Below, in pieces: positions 63,245 through 64,000 of a DNA stretch of 64,000 bases. The DNA is from Paracoccaceae bacterium (lineage in GTDB: Bacteria > Pseudomonadota > Alphaproteobacteria > Rhodobacterales > Rhodobacteraceae), in contig JANSYP010000001.1 of assembly GCA_024742405.1 (NCBI GenBank), forward strand, positions 930,001 to 994,000, given 5' to 3'. The translations under genes and the position numbers were made by a program. Position 1 is the stretch's first letter. Each line of letters opens with the position of its first letter. The notes beneath the pieces were generated by a model. The model did not search any database. It was not told the DNA's origin and saw only the letters and a list, made by a program, of their open reading frames with translations.

Positions 63245-64000
63245 TCAGGATACGGCCGGTGCGGAAACGCGCCGGCCGTTGACATATGTCGCGATCACCG
63301 CGCGATCGTCGCCCATCATGATGGTGGGAAAGAGCGCGTCCCAGAAACCTTCGGCCCGCTCGGCCCTTTGGGCGATGGCAGGCGTACTCGCCAGATCCAG
63401 GACAACGATGTCGGCCTCCAGTCCCGACCTGAGATCTCCGATCCGGTCTTGAACCCCCATCGCGCGGGCCGATCCGACCGTCGCCATCCACCACAGCTGG
63501 GCCGGGTGCAACGCCGTGCCGCGCAACTGTCCGATCTCATAAGCGGCGGCCATGGTTCTCAGCATTGAAAAGGATGACCCGCCCCCGGTGTCGGTGGCAA
63601 GCCCGATGATGTGAGCCTCGCCGGCGAGATCGCCGGTCGCGAATAGGCCCGACCCGACGAAGCTGTTCGAGGTCGGACAGTGCACGAGCGCCGCGCCTAC
63701 ATCGCGCACCCGATCCCGTTCGCGATCCTCAAGGTGGATCGCATGTCCGAACATCGCTCCGGGCCTCAGCAATCCGAACTGTTCATATGTGTCGAGGTAA
63801 TCCCGCGCGTCGGGAAACAACCGGCGCATCCAGGCGATCTCGTCGGTCTGCTCGCTGAGATGCGTTTGCATGGGACAGTCCGGATGCGCAGCCCAGAGCG
63901 CGCCGAGCGCTTCGAGCTGTTCGGGGGTCGAGGTGGGCGAAAACCGCGGCGTGATCGCATAGCTCAGCCGGTCCACCCCGTGCCAGCGGGCGAGAAGCGC
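63245..64000 (-). CDS. guaD: Guanine deaminase, partial (5' end beyond window)
   Basis: The C-terminal 251 residues of an amidohydrolase, with the start beyond the right edge. Guanine deaminase features are RLSYAITPRFSPTSTPEQL, QTHLSEQTDEIAWMRRLFPD (metal-binding His), FGHAIHLEDRER, the diagnostic VHCPTSNSFVGSGLF, and GLATDTGGGSSFSMLRTM carrying the metal Asp. It would convert guanine to xanthine in purine catabolism. Its stop is 15 bases from the clpA stop (convergent). Confidence 0.9.
   Translation of the reverse strand, partial: ALLARWHGVDRLSYAITPRFSPTSTPEQLEALGALWAAHPDCPMQTHLSEQTDEIAWMRRLFPDARDYLDTYEQFGLLRPGAMFGHAIHLEDRERDRVRDVGAALVHCPTSNSFVGSGLFATGDLAGEAHIIGLATDTGGGSSFSMLRTMAAAYEIGQLRGTALHPAQLWWMATVGSARAMGVQDRIGDLRSGLEADIVVLDLASTPAIAQRAERAEGFWDALFPTIMMGDDRAVIATYVNGRRVSAPAVS

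Overview
The window is GC-rich, gene-dense DNA whose gene content points to a marine alphaproteobacterium of the Rhodobacterales/Roseobacter group. The main indicators are a split atpHAGDC operon without the F0 genes, form I CO dehydrogenase genes, a plcP-btaA lipid-remodelling pair, an H-NOX/diguanylate cyclase pair, an alphaproteobacterial LexA box (GTTC-N7-GTTC), and DUF1045/phnM. It looks like ordinary chromosome. I see no tRNA, rRNA, CRISPR array, complete insertion sequence, prophage or integrase.

Layout. 0-1.5 kb: the end of a phosphorus-saving lipid operon (PlcP-type phosphoesterase, then BtaA) with a candidate Pho box. 1.8-2.9 kb: three small exported proteins of unknown role. 2.9-5.3 kb: a PQQ-type sugar dehydrogenase with a dedicated di-haem cytochrome c, followed by a frameshifted ArsC/Spx-family pseudogene whose ribosome-binding site and start codon lie in a perfect 13-bp hairpin. 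5.7-18.8 kb: housekeeping and envelope genes (hydrolase, CorA, DUF1045/phnM, hybrid histidine kinase, metG, YceI, an SOS-regulated imuA without imuB/dnaE2 beside it, DUF2272 plus lipoprotein, aldo/keto reductase, NUDIX, DUF983). 19-21 kb: an EF-hand protein, ECF sigma factor, one-helix membrane protein and periplasmic metal-sensor-like protein in one run. 21-25.5 kb: two diguanylate cyclases, one PleD-like with degenerate receivers and one coupled to an H-NOX protein. 25.5-34 kb: fructosamine kinase, DsbA-like protein, ALDH16-type double aldehyde dehydrogenase, deoC, DMT permease, glutaryl-CoA dehydrogenase and an ABC exporter.

34.2-43.9 kb holds the aerobic CO oxidation locus on the minus strand, in order coxC-like regulator, coxM, coxS, coxL, coxD, coxE, XdhC/CoxF-like, a 32-codon small ORF, coxG, XdhC/CoxI-like. 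CoxL carries the form I active-site loop AYRCSFR. 45-52 kb: Mn-dependent pyrophosphatase, an exported protein, HAD, MaoC, ribF, ycgN, threonine aldolase, 2-hydroxychromene-2-carboxylate isomerase-like protein and prs. 52-59 kb: an MscS channel and the F1 ATP synthase operon, which ends in a strong intrinsic terminator. 59-64 kb: a methyltransferase, gloB, clpA and a partial guanine deaminase.

No clearly new multi-gene system is evident. The best leads are the hairpin-masked broken gene (2.9-3.4 kb), the probably leaderless LexA-regulated orphan imuA (15.2 kb), the H-NOX protein that appears to lack its haem-ligating histidine (23.9 kb), the PleD homologue without phosphoacceptors (21.2 kb), and the unannotated small ORF inside the cox operon (35.7 kb). 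No database search was possible. Family assignments rest on motif and sequence recognition.
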